A stretch of DNA of 64,000 bases from Brachynemurus nebulosus (Eukaryota; Arthropoda; Insecta; Neuroptera; Myrmeleontidae), in assembly GCA_035578155.1 (NCBI GenBank), contig JAPWDM010000011.1, positions 20,436,375-20,500,374 of the forward strand, read 5' to 3'. Shown here piece by piece: positions 50,511 through 62,837 of the stretch; position 1 is the stretch's first letter, and each line of letters begins with the position of its first letter. A program made the position numbers and the translations under genes. The notes under the pieces are model-generated. The model ran no database searches, was not told where the DNA came from, and saw only the letters and a program-made list of their open reading frames with translations.

Positions 50511-51322
50511 CAGTGGTTCCCAAAGTGGTCCCTACGGACCCCCAGGGGTCCTGGGTATCATTCAGGGGGTCCGTGGATATTTAAAATCTATTTGGGGGTC
50601 CCTGAACAACGTCAGGGGGTCCGCGCAAGGTTTAATATAAAATAAAAAGATTGTGACAAATTTTTATTAATATAGAAGATAAATAACAATGAATAAATTA
50701 TTATTAGCGATTTTTACGTCCTAAATATTTTCTTCTTGAAACTGAAATACATTTTTTTTAAAATCATTTTGTATCTTGTATTTAGATACATTCTTTTGGT
50801 ATCTTAGTATTTTGCAAATACTAAGTGAGCACAATAATTCGAACGAAATATCATAAGTTAAGAAGTTCCAGTCCATTGAATGAGCATTATGGGTTATTGT
50901 AGAGAAGTTGTTGATTGCTTTTCCGTCTTCCTATTTCGTAAAATGTGGGTTCAGTGCCGTTAGAAGCCTCATCACAAAAAAAAGAAACCGACCAGAAATT
51001 ATTACTCCCGGGGATTTGCGATTGCTACTCACAAACATTGAGCCGGACATAAATACACTCATAACATCCCATCAGGTTTATCCAAGTAATTTTTTTTTTT
51101 GTATTTTTTAAAAAAAAGTTATAATTGCAAAAAATATCTACTTCTTCAACAAAATATTTTATTTATATTTTATTTTTACGCCACCATTTACCATTCAAAA
51201 CGTCAAAATTAAACTTGTGTTTTTTCTAAATTATGCATTGATGTAGTTTTTCACCCAGGGTCCGTGAGCAAGTTTTAACTATGAAAAGGGGTCCGTGGGC
51301 CAAAAGAGTTTGAGAACCACTG
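50511..51322 (+). mobile_element. hAT (Charlie-like) element with exact 8-bp TSD
   Basis: Termini CAGTGGTTCCCAAAG and, inverted, CAGTGGTTCTCAAAC. The duplication GTCTATAC is identical on both sides (50503-50510 and 51323-51330). The 812-bp copy is internally deleted but keeps the end of its transposase gene. Subterminal GGGGGTCC motifs repeat near the left end. It lies inside another inverted-repeat element (about 50441-52058). Confidence 0.92.
50884..51111 (+). pseudogene. hAT transposase C-terminal dimerisation fragment
   Basis: In one frame: ALWVIVEKLLIAFPSSYFVK, then CGFSAVRSLITKKRNRPEI and DLRLLLTNIEPDINTLITSH. This matches the conserved C-terminal block of Charlie-type hAT transposases, where a pattern like F-P-x-x-Y-x-C-E-x-x-F-S is followed by K-x-x-R-N-R-L. 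Here K replaces the usual E before CGFS and a TGA precedes the segment, so only the last ~70 codons remain. The catalytic DDE residues and BED zinc finger are absent. Confidence 0.8.
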
Positions 51323-52056
51323 GTCTATACCTTTAAAAATAACATACTAAAATTTCAAATGCGTATCTCAAATTGTTTTTGAGTTACAGGCATCAGAAGA
51401 GCGGATTCTGATTTTCATTGTTAACTTTGAGGTATTGAGAAATGTATGAAGGTCGATAGTTCGGGAGTTTCTGGACGTGGCTGCCAGTCACATGTTGTAG
51501 AGAAGCTAGACCCTGGTACATTTTGAACGACTCATCTAGTTTTACTATGACTGTTATAGTGAGTACATCGAAAATAATTTTATTAAAAATTCTCAGTGAT
51601 TAAAACTAAAAGGTAAGGTAAAGAAAAACTACATTTGTCAAATTTGCTGCAGTTATAACTCGAAGACAAATCATCCGGTCGATTTGATTCTTGCAGTAAT
51701 TTTTGCAGGCCAAAAATTATCAAATTTTCGCGCAAAATTTGAAACTTTTTTAAAACTCCGCCATTTTGTTAAATATCAATTTTTTTTCGATTGAGGTTCA
51801 TGTCACAGGCAGTACCTTCTAGTTTAATAGGCTTTTCGGTTTTTTTGATTTCAGGCACTGTGAAGGTCGCTATAACTGCAGCAGTAGGGGGACTTTTTTT
51901 GGAGTTCATTGAATTTTCAATTTTTTGGTCCAAAAATTTTATCATACATTTAGTATATATCAACGAATATATCCTTAAAATATTAAAACATTCCATAGAA
52001 TAGATTTCTTTAAAAAAATTCTCAAAAATCACCTTTTTTTCACACTAGTGGTCTTC

Positions 52057-52290
52057 CTTAAGGGGAGGTTTACTTGAGCGTCGTTAAAAAACAATCGATT
52101 TTTTGCAGAAATTGGTAACTAATTATGTGTATAATATGTTCCCAAAGTGATTTTGCTGAAAGTAATTTAAGGGAAGGTTTACTTGAGATTTGGTCAAAAA
52201 ATCGATTTTTTTTGCCGAAATTGATAGCAAATTATGTGTAGAATATGTTCCCAAAGTGATTTTGCTGAAAATAATTTAAAAAAAAGATTT
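52057..52290 (+). repeat. ~110-bp tandem duplication next to an A-run
   Basis: Two copies of a unit running from GGTTTACTTGAG through AATTATGTGTA(T/G)AATATGTT to CCAAAGTGATTTTGCTGAAA (52063 and 52173). A run of about 31 A follows at 52322-52352. Confidence 0.75.
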
Positions 52291-52319
52291 TTGCACATTA
52301 ACCGAATCCACCAGCTTTC

Positions 52320-52352
<33 letters not shown>

Positions 52353-52353
<1 letters not shown>

Positions 52354-53749
52354 GTAGTTCACGCAATAATGAGTATTAAATATACTAGCTGAAAGGGCCA
52401 GGTCCAGACAGACTGAATATTTATAAAATTTAATTTTCAATTAATTTAACTTTAAAAGATCATTTCTTAAAAACGTATTAGCCTAGACGAAAATATGTAC
52501 AAAACTTTTTTACAGACAATTTTATAAGCTTCAGTGTTGTACGGAACCATTTTCCCAGTAAAATTTAAAAAAAAAAATCTATAGAATTGACCATAAAATA
52601 ATATTTTATCCTTTCTATCTCCTCAAAGAGGAGTACGTGGTAGGTACTCGTTGGAAAGAGAAAATTTCATAATTTATTGGTTGCAACGATTAGTAGCTTT
52701 TAAGTAAACATTTAAATATTCAAGAAAATAGCATATTATGTAAGGAAAATGTGTTAAAATTGCCAAAATTTTCTAATGACTTTAATAACAATTAAATTAG
52801 TAATTAACCCTGAAATGTGAAGATTGTAACAAAGAGATAAACTGTAATAGAATGAATTATCTACGTAATTCAATTTTTCACTGAGAAGAACATTGCTTTT
52901 CATGGCCTTATAAAAATCAGAACCAAGATAATATATTGAACTAGGCAAAGAAACCCAAAGAACCAGATGCCAGCCTCTTCCCGAAATATCTTGCTAAAAA
53001 ATGTGATTTTTTGAGGAATTCGTTAAAAATTAAAAATTAAAATACATGTTTATGGAGCATAATTTAATTCTATTGACATACAAATTCCAGAAAACGTTTT
53101 TAAGATTATAAACTTATAATAAACAAAATAAAAGAACTTAGAAATCGATTTTTCAACTTTTAAAACAAAAAGTATATCCCTTCAATCTAAACTTTCTTTA
53201 AAATTTACAAAATAGTCATTAGTAATATTACACACAGAAAAGTACAGTGATGAAAAAACAGAAATAATGTTACGTTAATATTTAAATAAAAACCATGGTT
53301 TGTATTAGTGAAGAATTATTTCCCAGCGCCATCACCACCACAGGTTGGTGGTTAAATACTTATCATAAAAAAAACAATTTTAATTTTAAAACCATTTTTA
53401 TAAAAAGCGAGAGAATTTTTTCACACAATAAATGTATTATCTTAAAAAGGATATCTTTGCTGAAACCCTAACGTCATTACTTTCAGAGATATCAAAGATT
53501 CAAAGTAAAAGTACTATTTTTTGTTTAAAAATTTCTGAAAGTTATCAGCACCAAGAAAATTTAATGAAATTTGAACACACGCTTATATCATATAAATCAG
53601 CTGTTAAGTTTTCAAAAATCGCGCTTCACACGTACGCTGTGTTGCCGAGTTTCAACTCTAAAATAACTGTTATTCAATACTTTCGTAGAAAACAACTCTA
53701 ATTTTTTGAACAAAATTTTATTATATCTATTTACACCTCTACTTAAATT
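52353..53749. other. Intergenic, no gene seen
   Basis: An 89-codon frame at 53432-53701 (plus) lacks any motif I recognise and its length is within chance expectation for this composition. Confidence 0.5.
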
Positions 53750-53757
53750 TGTATCGC

Positions 53758-54130
53758 CAAGGAAGGCGAAAGGGTAGGGCAGGTGGGGCAATTGCCCGGC
53801 GGTCCAGGCCTAAAACAGGGGGGGGGGGGGGATTAGGGGCCCAGAGAAAATGGGAGAAGATTTGCGAAGAAAATGGGAGAACGTAAACTAGCCCCGTAAA
53901 GGTTTAGAAAAAGCCCAGAGGGTCCGGTAAAAACTGTGGAGGTTTTTTTTGCTCGTCAGTCATATTTTGAGGGAAATATGAGACGCCAAGAAGGGAGCCG
54001 AGGAAGTTTTTTTTTCGGGAAGTTTTTTTTTTGCTCGAACTATTTTTGGGGTAAAAATGGAAAAATGTGTCGAAGTATCGAACGGAAATTTTCGTCTGCT
54101 CGGGGTCCGACATCACTCTCGCCGGCCCTG
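53758..54130. mobile_element. Nonautonomous hAT element with exact 8-bp TSD
   Basis: TSD TGTATCGC is identical on both sides (53750-53757 and 54131-54138). The ends are CAAGGAAGGCGAAAG and, inverted, CAGGGCCGGCGAGAG. The 373-bp body is G-rich with a G-run of about 15 near 53820. Overlapping frames on both strands here are not genes. Confidence 0.87.
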
Positions 54131-54138
54131 TGTATCGC

Positions 54139-55820
54139 AATCTCTCTATTTTGTCACAACAAAATCTGCCTTCAGTAACTCTTCCAGGCCATTTCAATAG
54201 TTTCTGCATTTCATATACGTAAGTATGTGTAAATTAAATATAAAAATTCAACTGAGATACCTAGTCAATAACTATGAGGACAAAATTTCTGAAAGTGTAA
54301 TAGCCGATTTATAAGAAAACCTATATTCAAATTTGATTATTATTTTTTTTTTATTTTTCTCTCATTTTAGAACTGCTTAACTCCGAAATATAGTAGTAAA
54401 AAGCCTTAAGGTAGTTGGCAGTAAAACGAGTTTTTCAAAGGATATTAGCGAAACTTCTCTAGACATTTATTTAATTCAATGCCAATAATACAGGCTTATT
54501 CCGATTAAAATTGACTACCCCAATTTTGAAAATAACGATTTCAGGGTTTTGTAATTTTAACGCAGGCTCTTATGGGAAAACTCTATTTTTTGAATAAAAT
54601 GAAAACGTGTCAAAGCAATTTGATAAAAATTTAATAATTATATTATAAAATACAAAGTTACAAACCATATTTAATAAGAAATAAAAATTATTCACTACGC
54701 CGTCTTTGAAATATACGAGTAATTTATAAACATCATTTTACAACGTTTTTATAACGCTTTTTCAACAATGCTTTTATATTACTACAACATAAGCGCGCGG
54801 AAATTAAAAAAAAACAAGTAGTATACAAATATACATAATAACTGAAGAATATGAATACATTATTTAATTTTTGATAAAAGAAAATTTTTTCGCTGAGACA
54901 CTTTTATACCTGACTATCTCGGAGCCACTATGTTAAATAAAGAAATTAAAGCTTAATGTAAGTCGTGGAAGAGTACGGCCTACAGTTTACTCAAAAAAAA
55001 TTTCTGCACTTCGAGTACAAAATCATAATGAGAATGTCAAATAAATTTCAAAATTCATGTTAAGCAAATTTAATGGTTCATGATGTCTAATACATATTTT
55101 TTAGTATTAACAGAGGCATTTCTTACAAATCAATTGTACACCAGCATTGACGCCGCGATTTCTTTAAATTACACTCCACTAACAATTTAAAGAAAATGAA
55201 GAGAGAAAATTTATGTAACACCATTGATTTGTTAGAAATGTCCTTGTCATTAAAAAAAAGTGCTACAGACATCAGTCACAAGACCATGAAATTTTGTTTT
55301 ATTTAACGTAAAATGTGGTTTGGTAAAGTTACAACCAGTAGGTAAAGTTCGATTATTATTTGACAGTAATCTTTTTAAAATTATTATCGGACGATTTTTG
55401 ATTAAAATACAGTTTTAAAAAAAAAATACAAATTTTCAAGTATATTCCCTAAACGTTTTTGATGAGTATTGAATTTATAAATGATCAGGTGTTGATTCCT
55501 TTTCAGTAGAAAAACAAACTTGTATAATATAGATTACCCCAGTAGCTCTAGTTCAAGATGACGAATCATAAAACATTTTTAGCGCGATTCTTTCAATCAA
55601 TTTGTGGATTTGTAGAGTGTATAAAATCGAAATCGCGTCATCCTAGAGGTTGTGTTAAGGCATTCGAAAAAGGTGTTTTAAATGGTTAGGCCTAGTAGAA
55701 AAATACAAAAAACATTTTTTATAGTAAATTAAATTTTCTACCTTTTTTATTTCAAACTTTTTATTCTAAAGTGAATGTTTTAAAAGTTATGGTGCTGTAA
55801 AGTTTTCAAGTTTTCGCTTG
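54139..55820. other. Intergenic, no gene seen
   Basis: AT-rich, without recognisable coding, RNA or inverted-repeat structure. Confidence 0.55.
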
Positions 55821-55828
55821 TAGCGAAT

Positions 55829-56294
55829 CAGGGCCGGATCTAGGGGGGCAGCCGGGGCACGTGCCCCCCCCTGGATGATTTTAGGGGCGCGAAAATGGTA
55901 AAATTTTTTTGGGCGGAGCAAAATTTAAAAAAAATTTTTGAAGTGTGGAGCAAAAAAAAAGGTCGACAGTCATAATTTATGATAGGGTCAATGGTCCTGG
56001 AGCAAGTGATGAGCCAAAAAAAAGAGGTCGACGTCATTTTATGATAGGGTCAATGGTCCTGGAGCAAGTGATGAGCAAAAAAAAAAAAAACGTGAATAGT
56101 AACAATTTATGATAGGGTTAAAGTGAATTTGTAAGTAAGTGATGACCAAAAAAAAAAAAAAGGTCAATGGTGCCGATTTATGGTAGGGTCCAGGTGACTT
56201 TTTTTTGTCATCATCCAGGTAAAAATTTTTTTGTTGCGAGGGGCACCAACAGGAAAATTTGCCTCCCCTCCTTATAACTCTTGGTCCGGCCCTA
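55829..56294. mobile_element. Nonautonomous hAT element with exact TSD and internal tandem repeats
   Basis: The termini read C/T-AGGGCCGGA on each strand and the 8-bp duplication TAGCGAAT is identical (55821-55828 and 56295-56302). The interior is built from about four ~65-bp units sharing TATGATAGGGTCAATGGTCC, GCAAGTGATGAGC and an A-run. No transposase is present. Confidence 0.9.
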
Positions 56295-56748
56295 TAGCGA
56301 ATAATTCGCAAACGGTTATCAACACATTAATAATATTTATTACAAAATTTATAAGACGTACAATCCTCTAAAAATTTTGTATTAAATATTTCTTTCTAAT
56401 ATTATTACGAAATACCATGTACGAAAAACTTGAAAATTCGACCTTTTTGTTTCATTGCAACATTTTAGCCAATATCTTGTTAATATACTAGAACAGTGAC
56501 TTACTGGACAGATTTCGATACACAATTTTCACACATTTTTACCTATTGAAAAATATGAAAGTGCTGTGGGAAACAAGGTAAAATTTCCCGCCGCTAGCAT
56601 GGCTCTCATATGGAAAATTCAATTTCCAATATCTGTTTCCTGATGATTTTTGCACTATAATTATATATTAAAATATATAATTATATATTAACATAATGTT
56701 AAGATTAAATCTCGCAGCGGACTAAACCGCGCTAGTATCTAGCTAAAG

Positions 56749-56936
56749 TAGTGGTTCCGAAACTCTTAAACCTAAAAAAAAACTCAAACCAAAGACCACC
56801 TCTCAAATAAATAATTTAGTTATATGTAAAAATAAAGAAATTAGAAAAAACAAATTTATAATTTTAAGTACCGCGGACCACCTTTTAACTGCCACGGATT
56901 ACCGGTGGCCAACAGACCACACTTTGGGAAACACTG
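56749..56936. mobile_element. Short hAT-like element
   Basis: Ends TAGTGGTTCCGAAACT and, inverted, CAGTGTTTCCCAAAGT. The 188-bp interior has CCGCGGACCACC-type motifs typical of Charlie-like nonautonomous copies. The flanking 8-mers match at only 5 of 8, so the TSD is weak. Confidence 0.6.
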
Positions 56937-59900
56937 GGCTAGAACTTGTAAGGAAAAGGGGAAATTTGCAGCCATCTTTGTGTTTATGTCAATTGAAAGT
57001 ATGTAAAAGTTATTGCTATACAATGCTTACAAAAAAAAAATTATTAACACCTACACATAGCAAAAGCACGAAAATCGTCTCTAAATACATGTTCTTTATG
57101 AGCATAAGTCAGGGGGACCCTCTTAGGTCCGGGTTCTGGGCTCATACCCAACGTTTTCCTTTGGTAAAGACGGCACTGGTCCTCGCTGAAAAACTACTGC
57201 ACTAAATTAGAAACCATGAATTTTTTTAAGATGAACTATCCAAATCCACATAAAGGCAATGAATCACGAGGAGACTTATCTTCACAAGAATAACAAAAAT
57301 TCATAAACACATTAGTTAACAAAAAATTATAATCAAAACACAATAAATTTTATTTAAATACTTATTATTATTTTTCTAAAAAGATATTTCCCTCTTTAAT
57401 GCAACAAAAAACGAACGATTAGCTTCGAAAAGGAATTACTGTCTTTTAAATTTTTATAATATATGTAACATATGTTTAATAAATAATGTTAATGTTTTAA
57501 AAAAATAAAATTTGTAGAGATTATTGAAATGACTTTGGAGTTGACGTTAATGGCGATACTTTTCCCCGTTAGCACGTAAAGTATCATTAAAACAGAAAAA
57601 ACAAACAGTTTTTTTGTTTTATTTCCGATATCTGTAGGCACATTTTTACGGTACCAATATTTCATTCAAAATACCTATCTAAGTATCTACATGTAGTTTA
57701 GTTTCATTAATGTGATACAATAAATTTCAACCAAGAATTGTTTCACTGATATTTTTATCGAATTTTTTTTTATTTCATTTCTCCATTTTATTTAAATTGA
57801 TGATTCGATGACAATGAGATATTATGATATCTATTGTTGAACAAACTGAGTTCGTAAACCTAAAAAATTCCAACATTTTGAAAGAATAAAATTTAATTTC
57901 TTAATTTGTTCACATACAATGGTAGAAAAGATACAATAATAAAATTAAGATTGAATTTATTATTAAAGATAAATGCAGAGTCAGCTGTTCAATCGAATTT
58001 TTTAGATTAAGATTTTTTAAAATTACTTATTTCTACTATCTTTAATAAATAATCAGTTTTCCGAATTAAACCAAAAAGAAGAACAACAAACTTTTCACAT
58101 TTTCATAAAATATATAAATACAAAAAATTACATTTCTCCCTGTTTTGCGCCACCTATGGGACAAATAGGCGTATCTAACAGTGGCGATTTTAGGCCCAGA
58201 CCTACCCAAAAATTCTGAGAAATTGAAGAAATAATAAGAAAAATTGATGAATCTGACGATTTGTTTTAAAGAGAGTCATCATCATGATCATTAGGAAATG
58301 GAAGCTACATTTCTGACAAGAATTAAATCAACAGACTTACGCAAAAACGAAATCCAAACGACCATTCTTTATTTAAGTATAAGTATTTCCGTTAATTCAA
58401 ATGTAGCTAAATTACGAATCTTGCAATAATTTCTTGCAACCTCAAAAACATTGTACATAAAAGTGAACATTAATTTTAAAAAAAATAAATAAATAAAAGC
58501 TTTCAACATATTTTTATTAAAACATGCCAAATATTTTCAAAAAAAAAGTAATATTCATACATACACAAGAATAAAAATAAATAAAAATTTTATTTGATAA
58601 TTTTCGATTGCAAGCAAAAAAAAAGTGTTTTACTATAAAAAATTATATTAATTCAATTTGATGGAATGCAATTAAATTGAAGAAAATAAAATAGATCCGC
58701 CTTCTCGCCAACATGTAATGGTAAAATAAAAAATTTGTAGTTATGAGACCACCCATTATGGCACCATCAAATATGTATATATGTATTACAATCATGACAA
58801 AATACTAATGCCAACTTCTCCTATTATTTCCTGTAATAATGATCTTTTAAACAAAATTGACATTTATCTTTTTAAACACATACATGTATGTTGAAAGCAT
58901 TCATTGCACATTCAAACTATAAAATTTTGCTTATTTCTTTGCGGTGATATGTTCTAAAATAAACAAATATGTCAATGTATTAAATACAAAATAAATTTTC
59001 ACATCAAACCAATAATGCAGTGTGAAAAAACAATGTGTATAATTATGGAAAAATATACTTCACGTTTTTCATAAAACGTTCGTTCAATATGCTCGTTCTT
59101 AATCAATATTAACAAAATAAATAATGGCGATGTTGGATATTAATATTGATTTAAGTTTGGAAAATTAATTTTCACTTGTAAACATGTAGAAACATGGCTG
59201 ACGGAACGGATTTTATATATAGATTTAAGAAAGGAAAATATCAGATTCACCGTCAATCTTTCGTAACCTTTTCACGTATGTGTAATATGTTACTTATAAC
59301 TCTTGTAATGTAACATACTTTTATCTGTACAGAGATAAACTTTTGATCCTGATATTCACAATTGTTACGCTTAGGGCATCCAATCGCGAAATCTCGGGAT
59401 CTGACAGTCAGCGATAGAAATGTCTCGTGTATGTTTAAATGTGTCTCTAAACTTGCGTCGATATTTGAATTTACCGCGGTACATGCATTTAAAAAAAAAC
59501 AATATCAAAAGCCAATAGCCAACAAAATGAAAAAAAAAATTTCCCAGCTTTTTTCACATTTTTACCTGTGAAATTACAAAACTTTTTACAAAAAATCGAG
59601 CCTGCGGCTGCAATGCTGCGTTTTGTAAACAAAATTTTTTACAATTTTTCACGAAAAATTTTAAAAGGTTGCAAAAATTTGTAAAGTTAATTCCCCACTG
59701 ATTCTCTTTCATAACTTGATAGTACTTGAGTAGCACTATCAACAAAAATCAATTAAATCTATAACACTCAAATCGCAAAATAAAATCTTTTTCAGAAATA
59801 ATGATTATAATTTTAGATAATAAAATTCATTTACCTGCAAACTATTGGATTGACGTAAACGAATTTAGGTATGGTGCTTACTTAATGAACTAAATATCAA

Positions 59901-60488
59901 TTTTAATATTATTTTCGTCTTTTTTGTTGCAACGGAAAAATAAGAAATATACACAAATGATTTTAGGTGGGCTACACATGGATCACTTTGCCCAAAAACA
60001 CTGTACAGAAACAAGGAGATGTCGTAAGGATAGTGAAATTATCCATTAGTAATCAAACACTCAAATTCACCTAGTGTTAAATTATTTAACAGTAATTTTT
60101 AAACTGAAACTGTGGTGTCTTTTAAATGTTAATATTTTTTGTTCCCACTAATTATCACTTGTCTTTTCTATATTAATTATTATAAAATATGATACTGATT
60201 AGTGATAAGTGATCACTAAAATTAAAAATTAGTAAAACTTTCATTCTAATTTTTCGTCAATTCTTTTGTTTCCATTGTACCTGCTAGATTTGTTTACATC
60301 TTCCCAGCGCTTACACAATTATAGAATTTTTAATTTTGTTGTGCTGTTGTGTTGATAACCTGTGGCTTCTGAATTCTGAACTGAGGATACTTTACATGGT
60401 ATGTATATTTATTTTTTAACAACCTGTTCTCACAACTTACCGCAAGAGCAATGAACAAAAATAAAATTTAACTCCCATGATTAAAAGA
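56937..60488. other. Intergenic, no gene seen
   Basis: A ~45-bp segment at 59523-59567 recurs inverted in the loop of the fold-back at about 61417-61462. Otherwise nothing is recognisable. Confidence 0.5.
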
Positions 60489-62220
60489 AAAATACCCCTG
60501 TCGCAGCATCCTGCACAACATAGCCAATTTCCGTTTATAAAAATTAGTTTTTCTCGAAAACTAGTTGACATAGAAAAATAGTTTAAAGACCTTTTTTTAT
60601 GTATTTTTTTCTCCTCTTTTAAATGGTGTAAAAAAATTTCGCCAAAATTTTTGAATAAGTCGAAATTTTGGCAAAAAACTAATTTTTTGCAAGAATAAAA
60701 ACCATGTTCCTGACATCCGACGTGTCTGGCTGAAGAACTCATTCAAGAGTTTGAGACTTCCAACATTTTCACCAAATTTTTTTTAAAAGTAGGACATTTT
60801 GTTCGAGATTTATCGTGCTGACATACACTAGCGGAAATAATTAAAGGATCAAAAAAAAAAATTTCAAATTTTTAGTGATTTTTCGAATGGCTCTATCTTT
60901 GTGAAAAATGGTCGTATCGGAGTCGTAAGCAAAGCAATTTAAAGCTGGAAGTATCTAGTTTCGAGATCCTGCGATAAAAAAATTTTCAAAGCAATGTGTG
61001 TGGCGCAATCCTAATAAATACACTGAAAAAAAAATTTTCGAAATTTTTTCGGTTTTTTGTTTGGTCCACGGACTTGGAAAAAATTTTTCCGATTTAACCA
61101 CCATATGGACCGGGTAACTTGTTCATTCAGCTTTAATTTGCTTTTTTATAGAGTTTTATACGACCACTTCTCGCTGAGATATCGGACTTTGAATGGAAAA
61201 GGATCATTTCGTCTTTAACCATCGATATCTCAGCAACTAATGATCACACAGAAAATTGAATGGGTGTTTTGAAAACTCGAATAAATTCTTTACAAGGATT
61301 CGCTATTGTTTTTTCAGAAAAAATTGTTTTTGAAAAATTTTAGAAAAAAATTTGTTTTGGAAAATTTTTTAAGAAATTTTCTTTTTTTTATAAATTTAAA
61401 TACTGTTATTGATAAAAATGTGAAAAAAGCTGGGAAATTTTTTTTTTTCATTTTGTTGAAGATTATGAAAGTTTAAGATCAAAAAAATGATCCTTTAATT
61501 TTTTCAAAAATTCAATCAAATGAAACACAAAAACGGCTCGATGGATTAAACTGCAACTCGTTGGGGTTTTTGTGGGTATATTGAACTGTAAAGGGCACAC
61601 TTAACATTAGTGGTTTTCTCGAAGTTTTTAATTCAGCGCTTGATTTTCCAAAGAGCCACCAAAAACTCTTTTTTTCTTGATTTTTCAAATTTAAGTAAAG
61701 TACGGAAAAAAATTTTTTTCTGACAAAACAATAGCTAATCCTTGTAGAGAATTTATTCGAGTTTTTCAAACACCCGTTCAATTTTCTGTGTGATAATTGC
61801 TTGCTGAGATATCGATGGTCAAAGACGAAATGATCCTTTTCCATTCAAGGTCCTATATCTCAGCGAGAAGTGGTCGTATAAAAGTCTATAAAAAAGCAAA
61901 TTATAGCTGAATGAACAAGTTATCTGGTCCATATGGTGGTTAAGTCGGAAAAATTTTTTCCAAGTCCGTGGAACAAAAAAAAAAAAAAAAAAAAAACGAA
62001 AGAATTTCGAAAATTTTTTTTTAGTGTATTTATTAGGACTGCGCCACACACGTTGCTTTGAAAATTTTTTTATCGCAAGATCTCGAAACTAGAAACTTAC
62101 AGCTTTAAATTGCTTTGCTTACAACTCCGATACGACCATTTTTCACGAAGATACAGCCATTCGAAAAATCGCTAAAAATTTGGAATTTTTTTTTTCTTGA
62201 TCCTTTAATTATTTCCCCTA

Positions 62221-62284
<64 letters not shown>
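60489..62284 (+). mobile_element. H-family element, copy 5, broken at its (TA)n tract
   Basis: The 5' body (AATACCCCTGTCGCAGCATC onward) runs to 60828. The 1.39-kb fold-back then intervenes and (TA)n resumes at 62221-62284. The usual 3' half (AAATTTTAGTG... hairpin) does not follow, so the 3' end is lost. Confidence 0.75.
60831..62218. mobile_element. 1.39-kb fold-back element with TA duplication in a (TA)n tract
   Basis: Ends GCGGAAATAATTAAAGGATC and, inverted, GGGGAAATAATTAAAGGATC, flanked by TA. The arms run about 500 bp (60831-61335, 61705-62218) and share CATATGGACC, CTGAGATAT and GTGTGGCGCA segments. The loop of about 370 bp contains a separate dispersed segment also found inverted at 59523. 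Frames inside are not genes. Confidence 0.85.
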
Positions 62285-62286
<2 letters not shown>

Positions 62287-62648
62287 TCGCCGTTACTTCA
62301 ATATGTCGTATGTCAAAAATATGTCATTTTCTGTTAACAATATTATAGTAACCAAAATCATCTTTTCTATATAATAGCCAAAATTCCAATGTCGAGGACT
62401 ACAGTGAAACAGAGAATGCGCACTTGAAAACATTTCGTATTTCGCCATTCTTATTTGGCAATGCGTCATATGTCGTACGGTGCTTTAAAAATAGGTACAG
62501 GTACTTTAATAAACAATAAATAACACTATTAAATAATAACACTAATAGCACATCAGCAAAAATCCTTAAAATAATTCAATAAACAAAGCAACCAAAAAGA
62601 ATTGCAGCGTAAAGAATAAAACAGCTTTATTTAATTTCTAACAAATGC

Positions 62649-62771
62649 CTTTTTAGTCGAATTTTTCCTTGAAAAAATTAGACTTATACAGTCTATACGA
62701 CAAGAACGGCGAGAGTAGGGGCGCCATCCGTTTTCGGACCCGTAGAACACGAATATGTAGAAAAAAAAATG

Positions 62772-62837
<66 letters not shown>

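Larger units (their letters stand above)
50441..52058. mobile_element. Inverted-repeat element interrupted by a hAT copy
   Basis: About 20 bp at 50441-50461 (GGAGACCCACTAGTGTGA) recurs inverted at 52040-52058 (GGAAGACCACTAGTGTGA). Without the 812-bp hAT insertion the element is about 0.8 kb. I see no TSD and no ORF I can name, so the class is undetermined. Confidence 0.5.

Noticed and set aside
53904..54209. Overlapping frames of 101 and 80 codons on opposite strands
   Set aside because: Both lie in the nonautonomous hAT with exact TSD. No transposase motif.
56924..57205. 93-codon frame with MGNTGLELVRKRG start
   Set aside because: It begins inside a hAT terminus and has no conserved motif.
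61512..62049. 110- and 76-codon minus-strand frames
   Set aside because: Contained in the arms and loop of the 1.39-kb fold-back. Low-complexity and without domain signal.
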